DNA from: Actinomadura graeca
GTDB lineage: Bacteria > Actinomycetota > Actinomycetes > Streptosporangiales > Streptosporangiaceae
Length of the DNA: 64,000 nt
Direction of reading: 5' to 3'
Assembly (NCBI RefSeq): GCF_019175365.1
Contig: NZ_CP059572.1
Location: forward strand, 6,262,001-6,326,000
The notes below the pieces were generated by a model, which was not told the origin of the DNA, searched no databases, and saw only the letters and a list, made by a program, of their open reading frames with translations. This document shows, piece by piece, positions 50,259 to 58,687 of this stretch; the first letter of the stretch is position 1, and every line of letters starts with the position of its first letter. The translations under genes and the position numbers were made by a program.

Positions 50259-50464
50259 CGCCCCTCCTTTGGCCGAGCACGCACGATCACGTATCCGATG
50301 CCCGGGAGGCGGCGCCCGCCTCTCATCACCGCGATGACTGTCGCGGCGAGAAGTAAGCAGGAGCCGACAGGCGCCGGACGGGATTCCGCGCTAACGCGAC
50401 CTGCGGGCCGGAAGCAGCCAGTAGGGCGGGACGGGGTTCGGCCGGTCCCCGGAAACGGGCGCGC
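50259..50464. other. Spacer between lipid kinase end and PQQ-type gene start
   Basis: 206 bases; holds the PQQ-type gene's promoter, not recognised. No gene. Confidence 0.3.
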
Positions 50465-51457
50465 TCAGGCCGTGCGGGGGGCCGGGTCCCGGGGCGGGGC
50501 GATCATGCGCCAGGCGCCCGGTTCCAGCGTCCAGGCGCGGTGGGTGACCGGTTCCGACACCTCGCCGTCGCTGTTGACGCGGAACTCCTCGCCGCTGATC
50601 GTGACGCTGCGGGCGGTGGTGTGCAGGACGTCGTCGCGGTCCCGGTGGGTCCCGTCCCGCAGCCGCAGCGCGTAACCGGCACGGGCGAGGGGGCCGGTGG
50701 CGGCCGAGATCACCAGTTCCAGGACGCCGTCGCCGGGGTGCCCGTCGGCGGCGAGCTCGGCCGTCCCCCCGGCGATGCCCGAGGCGTTGCTCAGCGCGAC
50801 CATCAGGAACTTCCCCTCGCCCACGACGCGGCCGTCGGCCTCCACGCGCAGCCGCCACCCGGGATGGCGCAGGCCCGCCAGGACCGCTCCCACCGGGAAC
50901 GCCAGCGCCTTCAGGCGGGGCTTGAAGCGCGCGGCGCTCTGGGCGGCGGCGGCGCCGATGCCGACGTGCGCGGCGTTGAGCGCGACGCCGCCGGCGTCAT
51001 CGGCGAGCAGGTCGAGCGGACGCTCGCCGCCGTCGAGCAGCAGCCGCGCCGCACGGTCGGCGTCGAGGGGGATGCCCAGGTTGCGCGCCAGGTCGTTGCC
51101 GGTGCCCATGGGGACGAGGCCGACCGTCCACAGGCCGAGCCCGCCACGCCGGCGCAGGACCGACACGAGGCGGTTGACGGACCCGTCGCCGCCGACGGCC
51201 ACCGCGCACGGGGAGGGCCCGTCCCGGCCGGGGGTGTGCGCGTCGAGGGCCCGCTCAAGGTCGTCCGGCGCCGAGCACGGGCACACCGTGACCCGCCGTC
51301 CGGCGTCGCGGAGCAGGCCGGCGACGCGCTCCAGGGTCCTGGCGTCGTGCGTGCCGGCATTGGCGTTGGCGAAGACCAGCAGGTCCCCCCGGGGCGACCG
51401 GGGCGGGACCGCTGAGCCGCCGCGGGGGGACGGGGCGGAGGAAGGGGGTGTGCTCAC
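50465..51457 (-). CDS. Diacylglycerol/lipid kinase (DagK/YegS family)
   Basis: A 330-residue lipid kinase. The DAGK catalytic domain shows 'LLVFANANAGTHDARTLERV', the nucleotide loop 'CAVAVGGDGSVNRLVSVL', and 'VGLVPMGTGNDLARNLGIPL'. The C-terminal domain has 'FLMVALSNASGIAGGTAELA' and 'FRVNSDGEVSEPVTHRAWTL' (DGE motif). It phosphorylates diacylglycerol or a related lipid at the membrane. The first 25 residues are disordered (Ser/Pro-rich). Confidence 0.92.
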   Translation of the reverse strand: MSTPPSSAPSPRGGSAVPPRSPRGDLLVFANANAGTHDARTLERVAGLLRDAGRRVTVCPCSAPDDLERALDAHTPGRDGPSPCAVAVGGDGSVNRLVSVLRRRGGLGLWTVGLVPMGTGNDLARNLGIPLDADRAARLLLDGGERPLDLLADDAGGVALNAAHVGIGAAAAQSAARFKPRLKALAFPVGAVLAGLRHPGWRLRVEADGRVVGEGKFLMVALSNASGIAGGTAELAADGHPGDGVLELVISAATGPLARAGYALRLRDGTHRDRDDVLHTTARSVTISGEEFRVNSDGEVSEPVTHRAWTLEPGAWRMIAPPRDPAPRTA

Positions 51458-52212
51458 GGCACCTCAGCATTCCCCCGTCCGCCGCGATCATGCCGACCCG
51501 CCGCGTCCCCGGACGGGCGCCGGTGCCGGTGGCCGCGCCGAACCCCTCCGGACGACTGCAAGTGGTGACGACTACAACACCCAGCACGGACGTTTGACTT
51601 CCGACTTCATCAAGTGTCGCCGCCCGGCTGACTCTGGTGACATATTCGCAGGTGACAGCATGGCGTCCAATGCGGCGGGTCGCGGTGCCGTCGAGCCTCC
51701 ACGGCAATTCGATTCCGTCAAGTGTTGACTTCATCAACACCGCTGGGGACACTGTCCCCAATCGTCGCGGTCACCCGTTCAGGGAGGTCCCGGGCATGTC
51801 ACCTCCGTCGTCCGTTCCGGTCCTGCCTGAACCGTTCTTCCTCCACGGCCGGCGTGCCGCGTTATCCCGGGCCTTTCACGGTCCAGCCAGACCAGAACCC
51901 CTTCTCGCACCAGGCGACGCGGACCTGAACATGCCCTCCGTCGCCCGGCGGAACGGTGCCACCGCACCTCCGAGACCGGCTCGCTGACGCTCGCCGAAGC
52001 CGGCCACCACCCCCTCACCGCCCACCACCGGCCACGCCGGGGCGGGCGGCCGGCCGCACCGCCGCCCGCATCCCTCCGGGCGCGCGGGCGGCGATGCCAG
52101 TCCCGCCGTGCGAAGCGTCCGTGGGCCGCGCCGCAGACGTGCGCGCACCGGTGAAAGGACCGGGGCGGGACAAGGAGAGATCTCGACACGAGTCCCCAAG
52201 GAGAAACTCGTC
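51458..52212. promoter_or_regulatory. Long intergenic region with two perfect palindromes
   Basis: 755 bases with no convincing gene. GTGTTGA-CTTCA-TCAACAC (51723-51741) and GGGGACA-C-TGTCCCC (51746-51760) are perfect inverted repeats 4 bases apart. CTTCATCAA also occurs near 51606. These could be regulator sites for the amidohydrolase or lipid kinase gene. Confidence 0.5.
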
Positions 52213-54066
52213 ATGACCCCTGAGATGGACCGTCGCCAAGTACTGCGTGGGGCTGCGGCCGTGACCGCCGGCACGGCGGCCACGGGAATGCTCCCGGCCG
52301 GGACCGCGCACGCGGGGACCGGCCACGGGGACGGCAACGCCGACCTGATCATCGACAACGGACGGGTCCTCGTCCTCGACGGGCACTTCCGCAAGGCGGA
52401 GGCCGTCGCCATCCGGGACGGGCGCGTCCTGGCCGTCGGCCGGTCCCGTGACATGCGGCGGTACACCGGCAGCCGGACGAAGGTCCTCGACGCGGGCGGC
52501 GGCACGGTGCTCCCGGGCATCAACGACTCGCACCTGCACCTCGCCTCGCAGGGGCTGAGCGTCGCGCCGTTCAACATCAACGTCGACACGGCGACGATCG
52601 AGCAGCTGGTCGCCGTGGTGCGCGCGGCGGCCGAGGCGGCGCCGGCACCGGACTCGTGGATCCGCGGGCGGGGCTGGCAGGAGCTCCGGCTGCCGCGGCC
52701 TCCGGTCGCCGCCGACATCGACCCCGTCTCGGGGAACCACCCGGTCATCCTGAACGACTTCTCGGGCCACGCGACCTCGGTGAACACGGTCGTCCTGCGC
52801 AAGGCCGGGATCACCCGCAACACCGTGCCGCCGCCCGGCGGCGTCATCGACAAGGACGCCAACGGCGAGCCCACCGGCGTCCTGCGGGAGACCGCGCAGG
52901 GCCTGGTGCGCAACATCGTCCCGTCGTTCTCCCGGGAAGAGCGCGCGCAGGCCATCGACGCCGCGGTGAAGGTGCTGCACTCACTGGGCGTCACGAGCGC
53001 CACCGAGCCGGGCATCGACGGGTCCACGCTGGACATCTACGCGGAGAAGGCGCGCGCCGGCGCGTTGCCGCTGCGCCTGACCGCGCTGCTGGGGAGCGGC
53101 AGCGGGCCGCAGTCGCTGCGGAGCGTCCTGGACGCCTACCAGCCGCTGCGCGGCGTCGACCCCCACGTCCTGTGCGTCGCGGGCGTGAAGGTCTTCGCGG
53201 ACGGCATCCCCCGGTTCAGGACCGCGTGGATGAACAAGCCGTACCTGAACGGGGCCAACGGCAGCCTCACCATCGACGGCGCCTCGCCCGCCGAGCAGCT
53301 CGCGAACCTGCACGAGATGATCAAGATCGCGGTGCAGGCCGGGTTCCAGGTCGGGACGCACTCGTGCGGCGACGCCACCACCGACGCCGTGGTCGCCGGG
53401 TACGTCAAGGCGGGAGGGGCCCACTGGCACCGGGCCGACCTGCGCCACTATGTGATCCACTGCAACTTCCCGTCGGCGCGGACGCTGCGGACGATGGCGC
53501 GCCACGACATCGGCGCGAACCTGAACGCGGAGATCCTCTACCTCCAGGGGCGGGTGCTCGAATCGATCATCGGGAAGGAGCTCACGGAGTACCAGTGGCC
53601 CTACCGCAGCGCGATCCAGGCGGGCGTCAAGGTGACGTCCGGGTCGGACGCGCCGGTGGTGGCGCCGAACTGGCTGCGCGGCGTGATGACGGCCCTCCTG
53701 CGGGAGGGGGCGGACGGGAGCGTCGCCGGCAAGGCCGAGCGCATCGCGTTGCCGGACGCCCTGGCCACGTACACGCGCACCGCGGCGTGGCAGGACCACG
53801 CGGAGCGCTGGAAGGGCACCCTCGAACGCGGGATGGCCGCCGACGTCTGCGTCGTCGGAGGCGACCTGCTGACCCGGGACCCGCACGCCCTCGACGAGAT
53901 GCCGGTGACGGCCACGGTGGTCGCGGGACGGGTGGTCTACGAGCGGCCGTCCGGCGCCCGGACCGCCGCCGTGCCCGCGGCGTTCGTCCAGGGCGGCAGG
54001 ACCGGGCACACCTGCCAGGCCGGTGAGCGGTGCTGCTGCCAGCTCTCCGAGGAGATCTCCGGATAG
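52213..54066 (+). CDS. Tat-exported metal-dependent amidohydrolase (YtcJ-like, amidohydrolase_3)
   Basis: A 617-residue enzyme. The N-terminus 'MDRRQVLRGAAAVTAGTAAT' is a twin-Arg signal ending near 'TAHA'. The amidohydrolase_3 fold shows 'DLIIDNGRVLVLDGHFRKAE', the metal site 'LPGINDSHLHLASQGL', the lysine/His region 'VAGVKVFADGIPRFRTAWMN', 'GTHSCGDATTDAVVAGYV', 'YVIHCNFPSA' and 'VTSGSDAPVVAPNW' (metal Asp). The C-terminus adds a Cys-rich tail ('TCQAGERCCCQLSEEISG'). AAGGAG precedes the ATG at 52213. Substrates of this family are diverse amides and related compounds. Confidence 0.87.
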   Translation: MTPEMDRRQVLRGAAAVTAGTAATGMLPAGTAHAGTGHGDGNADLIIDNGRVLVLDGHFRKAEAVAIRDGRVLAVGRSRDMRRYTGSRTKVLDAGGGTVLPGINDSHLHLASQGLSVAPFNINVDTATIEQLVAVVRAAAEAAPAPDSWIRGRGWQELRLPRPPVAADIDPVSGNHPVILNDFSGHATSVNTVVLRKAGITRNTVPPPGGVIDKDANGEPTGVLRETAQGLVRNIVPSFSREERAQAIDAAVKVLHSLGVTSATEPGIDGSTLDIYAEKARAGALPLRLTALLGSGSGPQSLRSVLDAYQPLRGVDPHVLCVAGVKVFADGIPRFRTAWMNKPYLNGANGSLTIDGASPAEQLANLHEMIKIAVQAGFQVGTHSCGDATTDAVVAGYVKAGGAHWHRADLRHYVIHCNFPSARTLRTMARHDIGANLNAEILYLQGRVLESIIGKELTEYQWPYRSAIQAGVKVTSGSDAPVVAPNWLRGVMTALLREGADGSVAGKAERIALPDALATYTRTAAWQDHAERWKGTLERGMAADVCVVGGDLLTRDPHALDEMPVTATVVAGRVVYERPSGARTAAVPAAFVQGGRTGHTCQAGERCCCQLSEEISG

Positions 54067-54124
54067 CCCCCGCTCGGGGCCGGGGAGGCCGTTCCTCCCC
54101 GGCCCCTGTGCGTTCGCCCGGCGG

Positions 54125-54829
54125 TCAGTACACGCTGACGCCGAAGGCGCTGAGGACCTCGCCGACCGGCTGGAAGTAGGACGTCCCGCCGCTGCCGCAG
54201 GTGCCGCTGCCGCCGACGCCCAGCCCGACCGCGAGCGAGCCGGAGAAGTAGGGCGCGCCGGCGGTGTCGCCGGGCTCCGCGCAGATGGTCGTCCTGGCCA
54301 GCCCGGTCATGGTGCCCTCGGGGAAGTTCACGGTCAGGCCGACCGCCGTCACCGAGCCGCAGCGCATGCCGGTGATGGGGCCGCTGCGGCAGACCCGCCG
54401 TCCCACGGCCGGGACGTCCGCCGCCGTGATGTCCTGCGACCCGGGGTGGGTGTGCACGCTTCCGGGCCTTTCCACCTGCGGCTCGACGTAGCGGACGAGT
54501 GCGACGGCGTTGGCGGTGACGGCGACGACCGTGCCGAGCTCGATCGTCAATGCCGGATCGCCGTAGATCTTCAACCCGGTCTTCGCGCAGCCGCCCGCGG
54601 TGAGGAAGTGGTGGTCGCCGCCTTTGCGGACGTTGAAGCCGAGGGTGCAGCGGACGCCGCCGCCGGCGAAGACGGGCCGTCCGCCCTCGCCGCCCGGCGC
54701 GGCGGTCGCACGGGACACGGTGGACGCGGTCGTGGTGGACGCGGTCGTGGTGGACGCGGTCGCGGTCGTGGCGGGGACGGCCAGGAGTGCGATGACGGCC
54801 GCGGCCGTCATGAGGATGCGGGATCTCAC
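54125..54829 (-). CDS. Secreted streptogrisin-like protein lacking the catalytic triad
   Basis: A 234-residue exported protein. A signal peptide (~1-24) and a Thr/Ser/Ala linker precede a chymotrypsin-fold domain starting 'VRCTLGFNVRKGGDHHFLTA'. The backbone is that of streptogrisin B/alpha-lytic proteases, with six Cys (61, 81, 147, 157, 183, 211) in disulfide positions and the end 'TSYFQPVGEVLSAFGVSVY'. The triad is gone: the His of TAGHC is Gly80, the Asp of NDYGIVRY is Ala108, and GDSGGP has become GDTAGAP (189-193). There is no pro-domain. Start GTG 54829 after AGGAG. It is probably a binding protein or inhibitor-like decoy. Confidence 0.85.
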   Translation of the reverse strand: MRSRILMTAAAVIALLAVPATTATASTTTASTTTASTVSRATAAPGGEGGRPVFAGGGVRCTLGFNVRKGGDHHFLTAGGCAKTGLKIYGDPALTIELGTVVAVTANAVALVRYVEPQVERPGSVHTHPGSQDITAADVPAVGRRVCRSGPITGMRCGSVTAVGLTVNFPEGTMTGLARTTICAEPGDTAGAPYFSGSLAVGLGVGGSGTCGSGGTSYFQPVGEVLSAFGVSVY

Positions 54830-55011
54830 GGGAGTCTCCTGCGGGAGTAAGTGCCCGGCGGTGTTTCCCGGATGATGCGGAGGTTCGCCGGCCCCGGCCA
54901 AGAGAGGAAAGTGCCAAGGTTCCGGGCGGCCGGCTGTCAACAGCGCGCGTCCGTCCGGCCACAGTGCGCAGCCGTCGGCGGAGGCGGCGTGGACGTGGCT
55001 AGGGTTGGCCC
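54830..55011. other. Divergent spacer, no gene
   Basis: 182 bases between the streptogrisin-like and DUF3052 genes. TAGGGT (54998-55003) ends 8 bases before the GTG of the latter, a leaderless-style -10 box. Confidence 0.4.
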
Positions 55012-55428
55012 GTGGCCTCCTCCGGATACTCGGGCACCCCGCTCGCCAAGAAGATCGGCATCAAGCCCGGCCATCGGGTGCACCTGGCCCACCGCCCGGA
55101 GTCGTGGGACGTCCCCGACTTTCCCGAGGGCTGCGTGGTGGCCGACGGCGGCACGGCGGACGCCGATGTCACCGTGGCCTTCTACCGGGAACACGTGGAT
55201 CTGGCCGCCGAGGCCGCCCGGCTGGTCTCGGACCTGGCGGACCACGCCATGGTCTGGATCGCCTGGCCCAGGCGGGCGGCCGGACACGATAGCGACATCA
55301 CCGAGAACGCGCTGCGCGACCTCTTCCTGCCGCTGGGCGTCGTCGACGTGAAGGTCGCGGCGCTCGGGGACGCCTGGTCGGGGCTGAAGTTCGTCCGCCG
55401 CAAGGAGAACCGCGCGTCCCGTCCGTAG
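55012..55428 (+). CDS. DUF3052-family protein
   Basis: A 138-residue actinobacterial protein. 'GYSGTPLAKKIGIKPGHRVH' at the N-terminus and 'HAMVWIAWPRRAAGHDSDIT' with 'ENALRDLFLPLGVVDVKVAA' and 'WSGLKFVRRKENR' at the C-terminus are the DUF3052 hallmarks. Function is unknown. Starts at GTG 55012 in a leaderless context. Confidence 0.88.
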   Translation: MASSGYSGTPLAKKIGIKPGHRVHLAHRPESWDVPDFPEGCVVADGGTADADVTVAFYREHVDLAAEAARLVSDLADHAMVWIAWPRRAAGHDSDITENALRDLFLPLGVVDVKVAALGDAWSGLKFVRRKENRASRP

Positions 55429-55464
55429 AACGCCTTCGCGCCGGGACGCTCCTGCCGGCAGGAG

Positions 55465-56376
55465 TCAGCGGCCCTTGCGGAGATGGCGGGTCACCTGCCT
55501 GCCCTCGGGGGTGGTGAGGGGGCCGAAGCTGTCCGGCGGGACGGTGCCCAGGGTGATGGCCAGGGTGCGGCCGTGCAGGTCCAGGGCGGCCTCGGCGAGG
55601 TCGGTCAGCTCGGCCAGCGCGGCGCGGGCGCGGGTCCATCCCGTCAGGCCCACGGTGAGCGCGATCAGGAGGGCCGGCCACCACCAGAGGCCCAGGACGA
55701 GGTAGGGCAGCGCCCAGGCGGCGGTGACCACCGTGGCGGCGAACTGGCCGTTGGCGGCGACCAGCTCGGCGCGGACGGTGTCGGGCAGGACCAGCCAGAG
55801 GCGGGACCAGCCGAACCGGAGGTCCAGCCCGTAGCGATCGACGGCGATCTGGTCGACGGCGGCCACGCGGTCGCCCATCCAGGTGGGACGGGCGGGGACG
55901 GCGAGGGCCAGCCGGTTGACGCGGTCCGCCGCGGCGTCGATCGCGGCCTGCTGGCCGGACGTGCGGGTCGCCTTCGGATGGCGGTCCTGGAGTTCCCTGC
56001 GGGCCGCCACCAGCCGGTGCCAGCGTGCGGCCCGCGCGGCGGTGCGGCGGCGTCCGGCCCAGCGCAGCCCCGGCGGCCACTGCCCCAGCCACCAGGCGCG
56101 GACGGGGCCGGTGAGCGCCTGGACCACCAGGCCGACGCCGCAGGAGGCGAGGAGCAGCCCGGCGAGGACCAGCACGCGGTACGGCCCGGGCTTCCCGCCC
56201 AGGGTGGACCCGAGCGCCGTCGCCTTCGAGGCCAGGAGGCCCGTGTCGAGGGCGTGGCCCCACCCGAGCCGGACGCCGGCCCACGCGCACGCGACGAACA
56301 GCAGGCCCGGGACGGCGAGGAGGCCCACCCAGCGTTCGGCCAGCTTCTTCGCCAGCTCACCGAAGAAGTTGCCCAC
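55465..56376 (-). CDS. Multi-pass membrane protein of the CHAT cassette
   Basis: A 303-residue membrane protein without an established name. The N-terminus is 'MGNFFGELAKKLAERWVGLL'. Membrane segments lie at ~16-36, ~66-88 and, after a ~130-residue cytoplasmic helical region, at ~215-245. The cytoplasmic part has 'RPTWMGDRVAAVDQIAVDRY' and 'LDLRFGWSRLWLVLPDTVRA'. I recall similar unnamed actinobacterial proteins near CHAT-protease genes but cannot verify this here. It starts 4 bases after the stop of the Cys-motif gene, so they form one operon, divergent from WD40-CHAT. Confidence 0.75.
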   Translation of the reverse strand: MGNFFGELAKKLAERWVGLLAVPGLLFVACAWAGVRLGWGHALDTGLLASKATALGSTLGGKPGPYRVLVLAGLLLASCGVGLVVQALTGPVRAWWLGQWPPGLRWAGRRRTAARAARWHRLVAARRELQDRHPKATRTSGQQAAIDAAADRVNRLALAVPARPTWMGDRVAAVDQIAVDRYGLDLRFGWSRLWLVLPDTVRAELVAANGQFAATVVTAAWALPYLVLGLWWWPALLIALTVGLTGWTRARAALAELTDLAEAALDLHGRTLAITLGTVPPDSFGPLTTPEGRQVTRHLRKGR

Positions 56377-56380
56377 GCCG

Positions 56381-56749
56381 TCAGCGCCCGGACATCGGCA
56401 GGCCGGTGAGCACGCAGTGCGGGACGGGACCGGCGGGGACGGCGACGGCCGTCCGGTCGCAGGCGCCGTCGGGGCAGCCGAAGCGCTCCTCGTCGGCCCG
56501 GCCGGGTCCGGCGCCCGGCAGCCCGGCGCCCAGGCCGCGCACGGCGCCGGTGTCCTCCGCGCCCGTGCCCAGCAGCTCGCCGAGCAGCGCCAGGATCGGC
56601 CGGCGGGCGCGGGCCTCGGCCTCGATCCGGGTCAGGAGCAGCCGCTTGTCCTCCGGCTCCGCGGCGCACTGCTCCCGCAGCGCCGGCAGTTCGTCGCACA
56701 ACGCGCTCAGCGCCACTCGTTCGGCGGGATTACCGCGCATTTCCTCCAC
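56381..56749 (-). CDS. Small helical protein with C-terminal Cys motif
   Basis: A 122-residue protein. Residues 1-70 are helical ('ERVALSALCDELPALREQCA', 'RLLLTRIEAEARARRPILAL'). After a Gly-rich linker the C-terminus reads 'ERFGCPDGACDRTAVAVPAG' then 'PHCVLTGLPM'. The CPxxxCxR...PxC pattern looks like a zinc-knuckle used as a docking tail. It is the first gene of a two-gene operon with the membrane protein, divergent from the WD40 gene (96-base gap). Probably part of the same system; role unknown. Confidence 0.7.
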   Translation of the reverse strand: MEEMRGNPAERVALSALCDELPALREQCAAEPEDKRLLLTRIEAEARARRPILALLGELLGTGAEDTGAVRGLGAGLPGAGPGRADEERFGCPDGACDRTAVAVPAGPVPHCVLTGLPMSGR

Positions 56750-56825
56750 GGGACGGGAACGTTATCCTTCGGCGGCGGGAGGACGTCAAGTCCCGATTCT
56801 CCAAGCCCCGTAACCCGTACCGGCC

Positions 56826-56848
56826 GCGCGGTTAGGATTCTGCGGGTG
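56826..56848 (+). promoter_or_regulatory. Leaderless-type promoter of the WD40-CHAT operon
   Basis: TAGGAT (56833-56838) ends 7 bases before the GTG start at 56846 with no ribosome-binding site between, the typical spacing for a leaderless transcript. No clear -35. Confidence 0.45.
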
Positions 56849-58672
56849 GAGAACGAGGACATCGCCCTTGACGAGGGGCGGTACCGGCCCGTCGCGCAAT
56901 GGGCGCTGACGGATCACGGTCCCATGGACGGCCCCGTGAACGTCCAGGTCGGGACGCTTTCCGACGGGAGATGGTACGTCCGGCACATGGGGTTCGGCAC
57001 CCGCGCGTTCGACGGGAAGCAGGCCGCCTGGGACGCGGCGCGCGGGCTGATGGGCCGGCACGAGGGCCGGTGGGAGAGCGTCGCCGCCGACTCCGCGCCG
57101 TTCCTGGCGGTGTGCCGCGCCGACGGGTCGCGGGTCCTCTACGACATCAACGACGACGCGTGCCTGTACGGGTGCTGGGGCGACCAGAGGGACCGGCTCT
57201 GGGACGCCCACCTCGCCGCGATCAGCGCGGGCACGACGCTGCGCAGCACCGAGACCCACAAGATCTTCGGCGGGTACATCGAGGTCGTCGCCTATGACGA
57301 TCCGCTGGACGGCGTCCGGCGGCACGCGGTCGTCACGGCCCGCGATCCCGGATCGGACTACCGCGCGGTCGACCATCTCGACCGCGCGGCGGCCGAGGTG
57401 GAATATGAGGAGACCGTGTACGCCAATTGGGACATGGACTTCCCCTACAAGGCCACAGACATCTTCGATATACAGGTCGATCGCAAATCGAAGCGCTCAG
57501 GCGATGTCGCGATGCTCGATGACGGGACCATCCTCGACAAGGGCGACCTGGACGAATACAACCGCCTCTACGGCCTGCCTCCGCGCATGGAATGGCCGAA
57601 GACGCCCGGTCCCTCCGTTCCTTTGGGCCCGGTGGGCGCGATGACGGCCGGGCCGAGGGACTGGGCGCCGTCCGTGGACGTCGAGGACATGACCCCGGCC
57701 GCCTGGACGCTCGCGGACCCGGAGCTGCGCGCCAACGCGCTGTCCCTCGCCGCGCTGCCCGACGGCCGGAGGCTGCTGGCCTCGGCGCACGATGACGGCG
57801 CCCACGTCTGGAGCATCGGCGGCGGGGAGGGCGTCCAGCGGGTGTCCGGGCACAGCGAGTGGGTGCTGTCGGTCGCCCTGACGGTGCTCGGTGACGGCCG
57901 GGCCGTTCTGGCGACGGGCGGCAAAGACGGACTCGCCCGCGCGTGGTCGGTGCGGGAGGGCGAGGCCCTCCAGGAGATCGAGGCGCACGACGGCCCCGTC
58001 AACTCCGTCGCCTGGGCCTGCCCGCCGGGAGAGGTGCCCTGGCTGGTCACGGGCGGGGACGACGCGGCGGTGCGCCTCTGGGACCCCGGGACGAAGCTGC
58101 CGCTCGGCGCCTTCGAGGTGGGGGAGCCGCGCGTCCATCTGGTGTGGTCGGTGGCGGCGGCCGCGCTGTCGGACGGTCACGTGTGCGTGGCCGCCGCGGT
58201 CGACGACTTCGACGGCGCCGCCGTGCACGTGTGGGACGCCACGGCCAAGGCGAAGCTGCACGAGTTCCGCGTCGAGACCGGCGGCGCGCTCTCGCGGATG
58301 CCCGAGGTGGCCGTGACGACCCTGGCCGACCACTCGTTCCGGGTCGCGGCGGTCGCGGGGCGCACCCTGCACGTGTGGGACGGCCACACCGGGCGGGCCG
58401 TCCGGACCCTGCAGGTGTCGGAGGACGGCGACTCGGGCGTCGCGCTGGCCGCGCTGCCCGACCTGCGCGCGGTCGTCGCGGCCACCAGCGGCCGGGAGAC
58501 GCTGGCCTGGGACGTCGAGTCGGGCGCCGTCCTCGCCAGGGTGGAGCACGCGGCGGGCGGGCTGCCGCAGACCGTGGACCTGGTGGCCGGGCAGGACGGC
58601 GGGCTCCTGCTCGCGGCCGGCCGCGGCGGCGACGCCCCGGCGCGCGTCCTGCGGCTGGACCCGGCCCGGTAG
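56846..58672 (+). CDS. WD40-repeat protein with novel N-terminal domain
   Basis: A 608-residue protein. Residues ~1-250 form a globular region I do not recognise ('YRPVAQWALTDHGPMDGPVN', 'RWYVRHMGFGTRAFDGKQAA', 'SRVLYDINDDACLYGCWGDQ', 'YANWDMDFPYKATDIFDIQV'). Residues ~295-608 form a seven-bladed WD40 propeller: 'ASAHDDGAHVWSIGGG', 'ATGGKDGLARAWSV', 'TGGDDAAVRLWDPG', 'GAAVHVWDAT', 'AGRTLHVWDG' and two degenerate blades. WD40 propellers act as scaffolds or sensors. It is 15 bases upstream of the CHAT gene, so both are one operon. Confidence 0.85.
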   Translation: MENEDIALDEGRYRPVAQWALTDHGPMDGPVNVQVGTLSDGRWYVRHMGFGTRAFDGKQAAWDAARGLMGRHEGRWESVAADSAPFLAVCRADGSRVLYDINDDACLYGCWGDQRDRLWDAHLAAISAGTTLRSTETHKIFGGYIEVVAYDDPLDGVRRHAVVTARDPGSDYRAVDHLDRAAAEVEYEETVYANWDMDFPYKATDIFDIQVDRKSKRSGDVAMLDDGTILDKGDLDEYNRLYGLPPRMEWPKTPGPSVPLGPVGAMTAGPRDWAPSVDVEDMTPAAWTLADPELRANALSLAALPDGRRLLASAHDDGAHVWSIGGGEGVQRVSGHSEWVLSVALTVLGDGRAVLATGGKDGLARAWSVREGEALQEIEAHDGPVNSVAWACPPGEVPWLVTGGDDAAVRLWDPGTKLPLGAFEVGEPRVHLVWSVAAAALSDGHVCVAAAVDDFDGAAVHVWDATAKAKLHEFRVETGGALSRMPEVAVTTLADHSFRVAAVAGRTLHVWDGHTGRAVRTLQVSEDGDSGVALAALPDLRAVVAATSGRETLAWDVESGAVLARVEHAAGGLPQTVDLVAGQDGGLLLAAGRGGDAPARVLRLDPAR

Positions 58673-58687
58673 CGGGCGGGGCGCCCG

